This document shows, in pieces, positions 51,854-59,910 of a DNA stretch of 64,000 nucleotides. Each line of letters starts with the position of its first letter. Position 1 is the first letter of the stretch. The notes beneath the pieces are model-generated. The model was not told the DNA's origin. It saw only the letters and a list, made by a program, of their open reading frames with translations, and searched no databases. The stretch spans positions 1,116,001-1,180,000 of the forward strand of contig CAXXJM010000001.1 of NCBI GenBank assembly GCA_963666475.2. The letters run 5' to 3'. Source of the stretch: JBFHIZ01 sp963666475 (GTDB lineage Bacteria; Bacillota; Clostridia; Lachnospirales; Lachnospiraceae). The translations under genes were made by a program, and so were the position numbers.

Positions 51854-53247
51854 TTTACCCCTTCTCTGGTGTCCTCAAGTATAATACCTTTTTCAAGTAA
51901 AATATCACGAATTTCATCTGCTCTTGCAAAATTTCTATCTTTTCTTGCTTGTTGTCTTTCTGCTATCAAACTTTCAATCTGTGAATCAAGCATTTCTTCT
52001 TTTTTCTCAACAACAATTCCACAAATATCCATCAAACGAATAATCTGATCTCTTAACTCGCTTAAAAATTCTTTCGAACTTTCTCCATTTGCGTTTAAAT
52101 TTGCGAACTTCACCAAATCGAAAATTGCTGAAATTGCATCTGCGGTATTGAAATCATCATCCATGGCTTTTTCAAACTGTTCCGTAAAGGTCATCGCTTC
52201 TTGCAGTAATGCAGTCTCTTTTTCAATACGTTCCGATGTTGTACTATTTTCAGCTAAAAACTTCAAATTTTCTACTGCGTTTTCAATACGTTCCAGAGAA
52301 TTCTTTGCCGCTTCCATTAAATCCGCACTAAAATTGAGAGGACTGCGATAGTGTGCCTGAAGCATAAAAAACCGAAGAACTCGTAAATCATATTTTTCAC
52401 TGATGTCTCGTACAGTGAAAAAATTGCCGAGTGATTTACTCATTTTTTTATTGTCAATATTTAAAAATGCATTGTGCATCCAATATCTTGCAAACTCCTG
52501 ACCATTAGCTGCTTCGCTCTGGGCGATTTCATTTTCATGATGTGGAAATACCAAATCTTCTCCACCTGCATGAATGTCAATCTTTTCTCCAAGATATCTT
52601 TTACTCATAACAGAACATTCAATATGCCAGCCAGGTCTTCCATCACACCAATCGGATTCCCAAAATGGTTCCCCATCTTTTTTCGGCTTCCATAATACAA
52701 AATCCAAAGGATCTTCTTTTTGTTCTGCTCCCGAAACCTGAAGGGAACGATTTCCACTTCTTAGGTCGTCTAAATTCTTGTGCGATAATTTTCCATATTC
52801 CTCGAAGCTTCTTGTTCTAAAATATACGGTCCCATCCATTGCTACATAAGCATGACCTTTTTTAATCAGCGTATGAATCATGTCCTGCATTCCTTCTATT
52901 TCGAGCGTAGCCTGTGGATGCGTTGTAGCAGGACGTACATTCATTCCTTCCATGTCTTTTTTACACTCTTCTATATATCGATTCGAAATCACTTCCGCAT
53001 CAACGCCTTCTGCAATGGATGCTTTGATAATTTTATCATCTACATCTGTAAAGTTCATCACATAATTGACTTCTAAGCCTTTATACTCCATGTATCTTCG
53101 AACCGTATCAAACACAATCATAGGTCTTGCATTTCCAATATGAATCAGGTTGTATACGGTAGGTCCACAAACATACATGCGCACCTTCCCAGGTTCAATG
53201 GTTTGCATCTCTTCCTTAGTTTTTGTCAGTGTATTATAAATTTTCAT
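51832..53247 (-). CDS. cysS: Cysteinyl-tRNA synthetase
   Basis: A 471-residue class I synthetase. CGPTVYNLIHIGNARPMIVF carries the zinc Cys and the HIGH variant HIGN; GWHIECSVMSKRYLG and GGEDLVFPHHENEIAQSEA hold the other zinc ligands; KMSKSLGNFFTV is KMSKS. The C-terminal helical domain is complete. It charges tRNA-Cys, and its operon (cysE-cysS-mrnC-rlmB) is preceded by a T-box with a Cys specifier. Confidence 0.97.
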   Translation of the reverse strand: MKIYNTLTKTKEEMQTIEPGKVRMYVCGPTVYNLIHIGNARPMIVFDTVRRYMEYKGLEVNYVMNFTDVDDKIIKASIAEGVDAEVISNRYIEECKKDMEGMNVRPATTHPQATLEIEGMQDMIHTLIKKGHAYVAMDGTVYFRTRSFEEYGKLSHKNLDDLRSGNRSLQVSGAEQKEDPLDFVLWKPKKDGEPFWESDWCDGRPGWHIECSVMSKRYLGEKIDIHAGGEDLVFPHHENEIAQSEAANGQEFARYWMHNAFLNIDNKKMSKSLGNFFTVRDISEKYDLRVLRFFMLQAHYRSPLNFSADLMEAAKNSLERIENAVENLKFLAENSTTSERIEKETALLQEAMTFTEQFEKAMDDDFNTADAISAIFDLVKFANLNANGESSKEFLSELRDQIIRLMDICGIVVEKKEEMLDSQIESLIAERQQARKDRNFARADEIRDILLEKGIILEDTREGVKWKRIVD

Positions 53248-53265
53248 TTAATTATCCATACCTTT

Positions 53266-53910
53266 CTATCTATTTTCAAGCTTCTCAATTCGGTCTACTA
53301 ATTCTTCTTGCATACGTTTCACTTTTTCCAAACACTCTTGAAACGGATCCGGGAGATCACACTGATCCATTGACATACGAGGAATTGGTTTGTCCCCTCT
53401 TTTTACAACGACTCCTGGAACACCCACGACTGTAGAATTTGGTGGCACTTCTTTTAGCACAACACTACCAGCACCAATCTTCGAATTCTCCCCTACCGTG
53501 AAGGACCCAAGTACTTTCGCACCCGCACTTATCATAACGTTGTCGCCTATGGTCGGATGTCTTTTTCCATGTTCTTTTCCCGTTCCACCAAGTGTCACGC
53601 CTTGATAAAGTGTTACATTTTTTCCAATCACCGCAGTTTCACCAATCACCACCCCTGTACCATGATCAATAAAGAAGCCTTCCCCTATCTCCGCTCCTGG
53701 GTGAATCTCAATCCCTGTTTTTCGAACAGCTTTTTGAGAAATTCTACGAGCCTGAAAATACTTACCTTTCAAATATTTTTTGTGTGCCCTACGATGATAA
53801 ATCATTGCCCGAAAACTTGGATACAATAATACTTCAAGCGAAGAATGAATGGAAGGGTCACGTTCTTTCACAATCTGTATCTCTGCTTTTATTTCATCTA
53901 TAAATTTCAT
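53266..53910 (-). CDS. cysE: Serine O-acetyltransferase
   Basis: A 214-residue hexapeptide-repeat acyltransferase, first step of cysteine synthesis. The N-terminal helices are MKFIDEIKAEIQIVKERDPS; the left-handed beta-helix is IDHGTGVVIGETAVIGKNVT, GVTLGGTGKEHGKRHPTIGD and GSVVLKEVPPNSTVVGVPG with catalytic His/Asp. ATG 53910 matches typical CysE N termini; the frame extends to 53952. The T-box lies immediately upstream. Confidence 0.93.
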   Translation of the reverse strand: MKFIDEIKAEIQIVKERDPSIHSSLEVLLYPSFRAMIYHRRAHKKYLKGKYFQARRISQKAVRKTGIEIHPGAEIGEGFFIDHGTGVVIGETAVIGKNVTLYQGVTLGGTGKEHGKRHPTIGDNVMISAGAKVLGSFTVGENSKIGAGSVVLKEVPPNSTVVGVPGVVVKRGDKPIPRMSMDQCDLPDPFQECLEKVKRMQEELVDRIEKLENR

Positions 53911-53983
53911 ATTTTTACCATACCTTTCCCAGTAAATCGGATTCAACTCCATATCAAATATTTACGTCATAAAATCCGTTGCA

Positions 53984-54217
53984 ATAAAAAAACGCAGATG
54001 CTTCGTCATAAGAGACGAATATATCCGCGGTTCCACTCTATTAAAGAAATTTCTTCCTTCACTCAATATCCTTAACGTGGACACTCGAATCTGCCTACTT
54101 GATTCAACAGATCAGCTCACAAATGCACTTCTACAAATTCTCAGTTCAGGTCACTTCCAGCCGATGGCGACCATTCTCTATAACGTCTAAATATGTATAC
54201 TCTTTTTGTTCATCGCT
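53984..54217 (-). ncRNA. T-box leader, cysteine specifier (TGC)
   Basis: On the minus strand the T-box sequence AGAGTGGAACCGCGG (54026-54040) is unmistakable and is followed by a terminator stem (CGCGGAT with partner, GACGAA/TTCGTC) and seven T. Stem I shows TAGAGAATGG and the specifier region GAAGTGCATTTGTGAGC, where TGC (54125-54127) is the Cys codon. It predicts induction of cysE-cysS when tRNA-Cys is uncharged. Start boundary is approximate. The rest of the gap up to ispF (54218-54314) holds AT-rich promoter DNA. Confidence 0.93.
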
Positions 54218-54314
54218 TTTTCATTTGTTCAGTTTCCATAAAATAATAGTACTATGATGATTCAAGAATAATGAATTTGCTATCATTTGTCAAGTATTTA
54301 TTCCCCGTCCGCAT

Positions 54315-54791
54315 CTATGTACGTTTAGTAAGCAAGCATACCGCTTGAGAAGAGATTCCTTCCATCGTTCCAGTAAACCCTAGTCCTTCTTCCGTCGTTG
54401 CCTTTACATTAATCTGATTGCTATGAATTCCAAGTGCATCTGCTATGTTGATTTCCATATTCGTAATATAGGGACGCATTTTAGGCGCCTGCGCAATAAT
54501 AGTAGCGTCTATATTCCCAATCTGGAATTCATGGTCTTTTAGAAGGTTTCCAACCTTCTCCAAAAGGAGAAGACTGGAAATTCCTTTAAATTCTTGTTTT
54601 GTGTCAGGAAACCACTTTCCGATATCCCCTAAAGCAGCTGCTCCTAATAATGCATCCATAATCGCATGTATCAAAACATCCGCATCAGAATGTCCCAACA
54701 AACCTTTTTCAAATGGTATACATACTCCACCAATAATAAGGTCTCTATCTTCTACTAATCGATGGACATCATATCCCATTCCTACACGCAT
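54315..54791 (-). CDS. ispF: 2-C-methyl-D-erythritol 2,4-cyclodiphosphate synthase
   Basis: A 158-residue trimeric enzyme of the MEP isoprenoid pathway. Zinc ligands are in GMGYDVHRL (Asp8, His10) and LLGHSDADVLIHAI; the C-terminal block is NVKATTEEGLGFTGTMEGIS. ATG 54791 follows AAGGAG by five bases. It lies upstream of the T-box and is separate from the cysE operon. Confidence 0.96.
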   Translation of the reverse strand: MRVGMGYDVHRLVEDRDLIIGGVCIPFEKGLLGHSDADVLIHAIMDALLGAAALGDIGKWFPDTKQEFKGISSLLLLEKVGNLLKDHEFQIGNIDATIIAQAPKMRPYITNMEINIADALGIHSNQINVKATTEEGLGFTGTMEGISSQAVCLLTKRT

Positions 54792-54818
54792 AAGTACTCC
54801 TTGCATCTATTCTGCTTC

Positions 54819-55187
54819 TTATTTTGCCATCCCGAACATCGCACCCGAAATAAATGGAATCAACCAGATAATCCATACAAAAAGACTGAATTTGTGGAAG
54901 TTCGTTTTGGCTTTTTCATCATTTTTATATAGTACAATCGCCGCCCAGACTGCATGAAACAGCATCAGGACAATGGCAATAATACCAGTAACGGCATGAA
55001 AATTGATTGAAAATCCCTCACCCGCTAAAATGCTCATAATTGTTGTCCCTGTCGTATCAAAAACCAAACCTCCAAAGAAAATTACAAGATGCCATCTTTT
55101 TAATGTTCCCTGAATTCGTTCACTCCATACCCCTAAGGAATACAATAGTAACGCGGTTGTAATTGTAATAATCGCCGCTAATAACAT
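54819..55187 (-). CDS. HsmA/TIGR03987-like small membrane protein
   Basis: A 122-residue protein with four transmembrane segments: LLAAIITITTALLLYSLGVW, LVIFFGGLVFDTTGTTIMSI, FHAVTGIIAIVLMLFHAVWA and FSLFVWIIWLIPFISGAMFG. Conserved His residues in the helices (H33, H64, H77, H98) suggest a metal or heme site. It resembles the HsmA family, small membrane proteins without defined function. AAAGG precedes ATG by nine bases. Between gpx and ispF, likely same transcript. Confidence 0.65.
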   Translation of the reverse strand: MLLAAIITITTALLLYSLGVWSERIQGTLKRWHLVIFFGGLVFDTTGTTIMSILAGEGFSINFHAVTGIIAIVLMLFHAVWAAIVLYKNDEKAKTNFHKFSLFVWIIWLIPFISGAMFGMAK

Positions 55188-55226
55188 GTAACTCTACCTT
55201 TCCTATGAACTGCAACAAAAGTTTAT

Positions 55227-55772
55227 CTATAATAATTCTTTGATTTTACTCTCAACAATCAACATGTCTTTTGTTGGTTCAAATCTCTCTATTACATTTC
55301 CATTTCGATCGATCAAAAATTTTGTAAAATTCCACTTAATATCTGAAGTGTTTTTGTAATCTGGGAACGATTCACCTAATATGCGATCCAACGTGGATGC
55401 CAGTTCATGTTCCTGGTCAAATCCTTCAAAAGTCTTTTCTTTCTTTAAAAATTTATAAAGTGGAAGTGCGTCCTCACCGTTTACATCTATTTTTGAAAAA
55501 CGTGAGAATGTAAGTCCAAATTTTGTATCGCAAAATCCAGCAATATCTTCATCCGTTCCTGGTGCCTGATTTCCAAACTGATTACATGGAAATTCCAATA
55601 TTTCAAATCCTTCCGTCTGATATTTTTCATATAAATCCTGAAGGTCATCATACTGTGGAGTAAATCCACACTCTGTGGCAGAATTCACTACCAGAAGTAC
55701 TTTCCCTTCGTATTTTTTCATAGATACCTTATCACCTAATACATTGATTGCTTCGAAATCATAAAAACTCAT
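55227..55772 (-). CDS. Glutathione peroxidase-family thiol peroxidase
   Basis: A 181-residue thioredoxin-fold peroxidase. The tetrad is visible: peroxidatic Cys in VNSATECGFTPQYDDL, Gln in FPCNQFGNQAPGTDEDI, and Trp-Asn in IKWNFTKFLIDRNG. The second Cys in FPCNQ makes it probably thioredoxin-dependent, as in other Cys-type bacterial enzymes. ATG 55772 follows AAAGGAG by seven bases; the longer frame to 55811 overlaps the PilZ gene. It is an oxidative-stress defence in an otherwise anaerobic gene set. Confidence 0.93.
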   Translation of the reverse strand: MSFYDFEAINVLGDKVSMKKYEGKVLLVVNSATECGFTPQYDDLQDLYEKYQTEGFEILEFPCNQFGNQAPGTDEDIAGFCDTKFGLTFSRFSKIDVNGEDALPLYKFLKKEKTFEGFDQEHELASTLDRILGESFPDYKNTSDIKWNFTKFLIDRNGNVIERFEPTKDMLIVESKIKELL

Positions 55773-55807
55773 ATCCATTCTCCTTTCATACTTCATCGTG
55801 TCACAGA

Positions 55808-56161
55808 TCATTTTAATCCGTGAATTCCTTTTATAATACGGTCTACCAAACGTATTTTTGGCTCCGTTAAATCCTTAAATGCGCATCCTGCTTTAAACGC
55901 GCCTACTGAAAAACTACACCACATAATTTCCAACTCATAATTCTCTGATTCATATCCATCCGTTAAATTGATGTAGACTCGATCACCAGACATTAATTTA
56001 TGATTGACCTTAATACCAAGACCGCTATAAGAAATGTCATTTACTGTGATGTGTAATGGCCTTTCACATGGTTTTCTTTTTCTGATAGCATTTCCACATT
56101 CAAAACTCATTACAGAATACTCATATGGAAATCGCTTTCTGATTCTTTTATTCTCTTCCAT
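55808..56161 (-). CDS. PilZ-domain protein, second of a tandem pair
   Basis: A 117-residue single-domain PilZ protein with the c-di-GMP-binding arginines near the N terminus (ENKRIRKRFPYEY) and the NxSxxG motif NDISYSGLGIKV. A YILD-like core follows in VYINLTDGYESENYELEIMW. It is clearly paralogous to the next gene upstream (shared YEYSVxSF, RPL.. and DRIIKG blocks). Two bases separate the genes; AAAGGGG precedes ATG. Receptor for c-di-GMP; downstream partner unknown. Confidence 0.85.
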   Translation of the reverse strand: MEENKRIRKRFPYEYSVMSFECGNAIRKRKPCERPLHITVNDISYSGLGIKVNHKLMSGDRVYINLTDGYESENYELEIMWCSFSVGAFKAGCAFKDLTEPKIRLVDRIIKGIHGLK

Positions 56162-56163
56162 AA

Positions 56164-56523
56164 TTAGCCCCTTTGGATTTGTTTTGAATTGCCTTTAATA
56201 ATACGATCCAAAAGATAGATTTTATCTTCGGTCAATTCACAAAACGAGGCACCCGACTTACAGATTTGACCATTTCCAGAACACCATTCTACGTTTATCA
56301 CGAACTCCATTCGATCAAACCCATCCGTAAGATTCAAATATATTTTATCACCTTTTCCCAACTTTTGATTGATTTGTAATCCAAGTCCACTATAAGATAT
56401 ATCGTTTATGATTACTAAAAGTGGACGCTCAACGACCCTTCGATCACTAGTCCCTCTCTTATAATTAAAACTTAGCACAGAATACTCATATTTTACTCTT
56501 CTTCTTCTTCTATTTTCTTCCAT
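56164..56523 (-). CDS. PilZ-domain protein, first of a tandem pair
   Basis: A 119-residue PilZ protein: Arg-rich N terminus NRRRRRVKYEYSVLSFN, motif VIINDISYSGLGLQI, and IYLNLTDGFDRMEFVINVEW with ICKSGASF. ATG 56523 is eight bases after GAGGAG; an in-frame GTG at 56532 abuts the RBS. The copy downstream arose by duplication. A c-di-GMP riboswitch lies about 1.3 kb away, so the region has a c-di-GMP theme. Confidence 0.85.
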   Translation of the reverse strand: MEENRRRRRVKYEYSVLSFNYKRGTSDRRVVERPLLVIINDISYSGLGLQINQKLGKGDKIYLNLTDGFDRMEFVINVEWCSGNGQICKSGASFCELTEDKIYLLDRIIKGNSKQIQRG

Positions 56524-56617
56524 AAATGCCACTCCTCATACAATTCAATCAACATTTTTACTTCCTAAAATATTAATTCAAGTTTAGCACTATTTTCTAT
56601 TTTTTTCTACCGTTATT

Positions 56618-56646
56618 TTATATCCTACCATAACGATAGGATATAA
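56618..56646. repeat. Inverted repeat past the asparaginase gene
   Basis: TTATATCCTA and TAGGATATAA form a perfect 10-bp stem around CCATAACGA, seven bases beyond the asparaginase stop and upstream of the first PilZ gene. The T-tract is poor; it could be a weak terminator or a PilZ-promoter element. Confidence 0.45.
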
Positions 56647-56652
56647 TCAACC

Positions 56653-57645
56653 TTATATTTTCATATATAAGTCTTCTTCGAAACGTTCTTTAATTTTCAT
56701 CATCTCACTCGTTGCATTTAACACTAGCATCAATTTCAGCCTTGCTTTTTGACCAGACATATTATCCCCAAGGATTACTCCCATGGCTCTCAATTGTTGT
56801 CCTCCTCCATCGTAACCATAACTATCTAATACTCTCCCCTTTAGACATCTTGAAACCAGAACAACCGGTATCTTCAAATCGATTGCATGACGGATTGACT
56901 CTGCCATTTTTGGTGGAACATTTCCCCTCCCCATCGCTTCTATTACCAAGCCTTCATATCCAAGAGAAATACATGCTTCCACTAAATCGCCTTCATCTCC
57001 CGCTACAGTTTTAACTAATCCCACACGATACAATTTTTGATATGGAAGTGGTTTTGTCCCTTTATTCTTGCTGCGATAAAAAATCACTTGGTCTTGATCG
57101 ACAATTCCTAATGGACCAAAATCCGGACTCTGAAAAGTGTCTAACGACAACGTATGAATTTTTGTGACTTCGTCAGCACTATAAACCTGATTGTTCATTA
57201 CAACCAATACACCCTGTCCAACACTTTCTTCTGACAGTGCCGTGCATATTGCGGCAGATAGATTCGCCGGTCCATCATATCCCAGTTCCGAACTACTTCT
57301 CATTGCACCAGTCACAACAACAGATTTCAACTTCGGCAGTACAAGGTCAAGAAAATATGCTGTCTCTTCCAGAACATCTGTCCCGTGTGTAATTACAATC
57401 CCTTCAATATCTTCTTGTTTCATTAAATCTTGCACAAGATCTGCCAACTCGCACATTCTTTCCACATTCATGTGCGGCCCTGGATAAGAGCCAAAATGAA
57501 TCGATTCAATATGTGCAATTCGCTCTATTCCTGAAACAGTTTCCAATATTTCTTCATCACTTAAAGCTGGGATTGCTGCTTTCAAACGCTCATCCACTAC
57601 CATTGAAATTGTTCCACCTGTAAATACTACAGCTACTTTTTTCAT
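56653..57645 (-). CDS. Asparaginase
   Basis: A 330-residue type I/II L-asparaginase that hydrolyses asparagine to aspartate and ammonia. Motifs: VFTGGTISMV with the nucleophilic Thr, the second catalytic block VITHGTDVLEETAYFL, and VVTGAMRSSSELGYDGP. No signal peptide, so cytoplasmic. ATG follows GGAG by seven bases. It runs divergently from the c-di-GMP-riboswitch transcript. Confidence 0.94.
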   Translation of the reverse strand: MKKVAVVFTGGTISMVVDERLKAAIPALSDEEILETVSGIERIAHIESIHFGSYPGPHMNVERMCELADLVQDLMKQEDIEGIVITHGTDVLEETAYFLDLVLPKLKSVVVTGAMRSSSELGYDGPANLSAAICTALSEESVGQGVLVVMNNQVYSADEVTKIHTLSLDTFQSPDFGPLGIVDQDQVIFYRSKNKGTKPLPYQKLYRVGLVKTVAGDEGDLVEACISLGYEGLVIEAMGRGNVPPKMAESIRHAIDLKIPVVLVSRCLKGRVLDSYGYDGGGQQLRAMGVILGDNMSGQKARLKLMLVLNATSEMMKIKERFEEDLYMKI

Positions 57646-57763
57646 CGTTTATCTCCATATACTACTTATTTATTTTTATGTAATTTGTCTTCTAACAATG
57701 CTGTTTATATAAAAATTATAGCATCATTTTTTAAAATATACATAATTATCGCCAAAAAAATAT

Positions 57764-57815
57764 CTAAATATATTTAGCTAAATATATTGACTGTCCAAAC
57801 TTTTGGTGTTATATT
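57764..57815 (+). promoter_or_regulatory. Promoter of the c-di-GMP-riboswitch transcript with AT-rich repeats
   Basis: TTGACT (57787-57792) and TATATT (57810-57815) are 17 bases apart. Directly upstream lies palindrome CTAAATATATTTAG (57764-57777), and CTAAATATATT is repeated at 57778-57788, touching the -35 box. The repeats could be an UP-like element or a regulator site. Confidence 0.6.
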
Positions 57816-57849
57816 GTTTCCATACATTAGTACTTTATAACTATATTTC

Positions 57850-57949
57850 AATCAAAATGCTCCTCATGTTCAAGGGCAAACCCGTTGAAAAACGGCGACG
57901 CAAAGCTATAGGGCCTTTTAAATGGCAGCCAGTTTCCTTGAGGTTTTTT
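57850..57949 (+). ncRNA. c-di-GMP-I riboswitch (GEMM)
   Basis: Conserved blocks are in order: CCTCATGTTCAAGGGCAAAC, a P2 stem CCCGTTGAAAAACGG, GACGCAAAGCTATAGGGCC, and TGGCAGCCAG. P1 pairs CCTCA (57862-57866) with TGAGG (57939-57943), and six T follow at once (57944-57949), so P1 itself can act as the terminator stem. It precedes the chemotaxis receptor gene, linking receptor expression to c-di-GMP. The 57646-57763 stretch shows only AT-rich DNA. Confidence 0.93.
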
Positions 57950-58011
57950 CTATATCAGAAAAAATTATGTCTTACAATCCTAATCATGACCGGAGCAAGA
58001 TTGGAGACTAT

Positions 58012-59745
58012 ATGAAATCAATTACTTTTAAACTCATGGCATCTTTTGTTTCCCTTATTCTCATTATTTTGCTTATGATATCCATCGGTACATTATACAT
58101 GACCGAAAAATCAATGACAACTCTTGGAAATGTTACGCTACACGATAAGCTTCATGGTGATGTCTTTTCCATGCGTCAATATGCAAAAAGCTTCTATGGA
58201 GAATTCATACTCAAAGATGGCACACTCATTGATAAAGACGGAATCCCCGTCTCAGAATCCGACATCCTCGTTAATCAAATTGCTTCTGAACTTGAAGATG
58301 AGGCAACCATCTTTATGGTAGATGGTGATGATTATATCCGCGTTTCTACAAGTATAAGAAATGATGATGGAACTCTCGCTACAGGCACCTATTTAGGGAA
58401 GGATTCTGCTGCATATCCAAGTATTAAAAACGGAGAACTTTTCTTTGGTGAAGCAACGATCCTAGGGGTTCCCTACCTCACTGCCTACGATCCCATTTTT
58501 GATCAAGATCATAACGTCATCGGAATTTTATTTGTAGGCGTAGAGAAAACAAATGCACAAGCAATTGTAAGTGCACAAATGAGCAGCTTCATACAATTTT
58601 TAGTAATTGTTACTCTCATTTACATTTTTATAGGAGCTTTTGTATCATGGCTCATAAGTCGCTCCCTTGTGCGACCAATTCTCGCAAGTAAAACATTTGC
58701 AGAAGAACTTGCAAAAGGAAAACTGACCGTTTCCATAGATTCCCGCTTTTTGAAAGACAAAACAGAAGTTGGCTCTATGGTAAATGCGATGGAACATATG
58801 CGTTCCTCCATTCGCGAATTAATCTCTGACTTGATTCATTTTTCAGGCAGAACAAATGAAATGGCTCTAACAATGCAAGTTGCTTCTGAGACAACATCAG
58901 AATCTGGAAAAGAGGTGTTTCAAGCTGTTAACCAAATCGGAATCGCAGCTACCGATCAAGCTGAAAATACAGAAAATGGTTCCAAACTGGTTGAGGATTT
59001 AGGACTAATCATTGAAAATAATGCCATGTTAAGTGATGAGTTAAAAAACAAATCCATGAATATCAAAGAACTTTCAAATATTGGAATGCAGGAAATGGTC
59101 CAATTAAGCGAAAAAACAAATGCTGTGAAAAGTTCTCACGAACAGATTGAGCAAGGGATTCAAAAAACAAATCAAAGTGCTGAACAGATCATAGAAGTTA
59201 CTGAGATCATCAAGTCTATTTCCGATCAGACAAATCTGCTGGCCTTAAATGCGTCCATTGAAGCAGCACGTGCCGGAGATGCAGGAAGGGGCTTTTCTGT
59301 AGTTGCTGAAGAAATTCGTAAATTGGCGGAGGAGTCAAAAAAATCTACGGATTATATTGATTCCATTGTGCATACGTTAAAAGAAAACTCCAAAGAGTCC
59401 ATAGGCATAAGCGTTGGAGCATACGAAATCATGAATCAGCAAATGGATTCAGTAAGAATTACAAAAGACAAATTTGAAGAAGTATTCGCAGCCGTGAATG
59501 TTCTGATTGAATCCATAGGAATTTTAGATGATAGTAGTCAAACAATCAAAGAAAAACGTGAAAAAGTCATGGATGTCATGACGCAGCTTGCTGCCATTGC
59601 AGAAGAAAATGCTGCTTCCTCTGAAGAGGTTGTTGCATCAGTAGAACAAATCGGCACATCCATGGATGAACTGGCCGATCTATCCAACGATCTCGCACAG
59701 ACCGTAAATACCCTCAAAGAAAAAGCAGAGCAATTCGAAATCTAA
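58012..59745 (+). CDS. Methyl-accepting chemotaxis protein with Cache sensor domain
   Basis: A 577-residue transmembrane receptor: TM1 (LMASFVSLILIILLMISIGT), extracellular single Cache-type domain (about 40-190, including EDEATIFMVDGDDYIRVST and VIGILFVGVEK), TM2 (FIQFLVIVTLIYIFIGAFVS), HAMP, and the MCP signalling hairpin IIKSISDQTNLLALNASIEA followed by ARAGDAGRGFSVVAEEIR. ATG 58012 is five bases after GGAG; the longer frame (57922) would begin in the riboswitch. Controlled by the upstream c-di-GMP riboswitch. Ligand is unknown, small organic acids being common. Confidence 0.94.
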   Translation: MKSITFKLMASFVSLILIILLMISIGTLYMTEKSMTTLGNVTLHDKLHGDVFSMRQYAKSFYGEFILKDGTLIDKDGIPVSESDILVNQIASELEDEATIFMVDGDDYIRVSTSIRNDDGTLATGTYLGKDSAAYPSIKNGELFFGEATILGVPYLTAYDPIFDQDHNVIGILFVGVEKTNAQAIVSAQMSSFIQFLVIVTLIYIFIGAFVSWLISRSLVRPILASKTFAEELAKGKLTVSIDSRFLKDKTEVGSMVNAMEHMRSSIRELISDLIHFSGRTNEMALTMQVASETTSESGKEVFQAVNQIGIAATDQAENTENGSKLVEDLGLIIENNAMLSDELKNKSMNIKELSNIGMQEMVQLSEKTNAVKSSHEQIEQGIQKTNQSAEQIIEVTEIIKSISDQTNLLALNASIEAARAGDAGRGFSVVAEEIRKLAEESKKSTDYIDSIVHTLKENSKESIGISVGAYEIMNQQMDSVRITKDKFEEVFAAVNVLIESIGILDDSSQTIKEKREKVMDVMTQLAAIAEENAASSEEVVASVEQIGTSMDELADLSNDLAQTVNTLKEKAEQFEI

Positions 59746-59754
59746 ATAAACCAA

Positions 59755-59794
59755 ATACGAAAAGCCAACTGGATATACAGTTGGCTTTTCGTAT
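59755..59794 (+). terminator. Terminator after the first receptor gene
   Basis: ATACGAAAAGCCAACTG and CAGTTGGCTTTTCGTAT form a perfect 17-bp stem around GATATA. Confidence 0.85.
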
Positions 59795-59910
59795 TTTCAG
59801 AATATTTATATCTTTTCATTAAATTGATAGAAATATAAATTTTTTATGATATAATAATTAGTAATTACAAGATAAAAACAAAGAATTCAAACTAATAAAG
59901 GGGGAATTTT

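Noticed and set aside
55487..55669. Selenocysteine use in the glutathione peroxidase
   Set aside because: The active-site codon encodes Cys (TECGFTPQY) and there is no in-frame TGA at that position.
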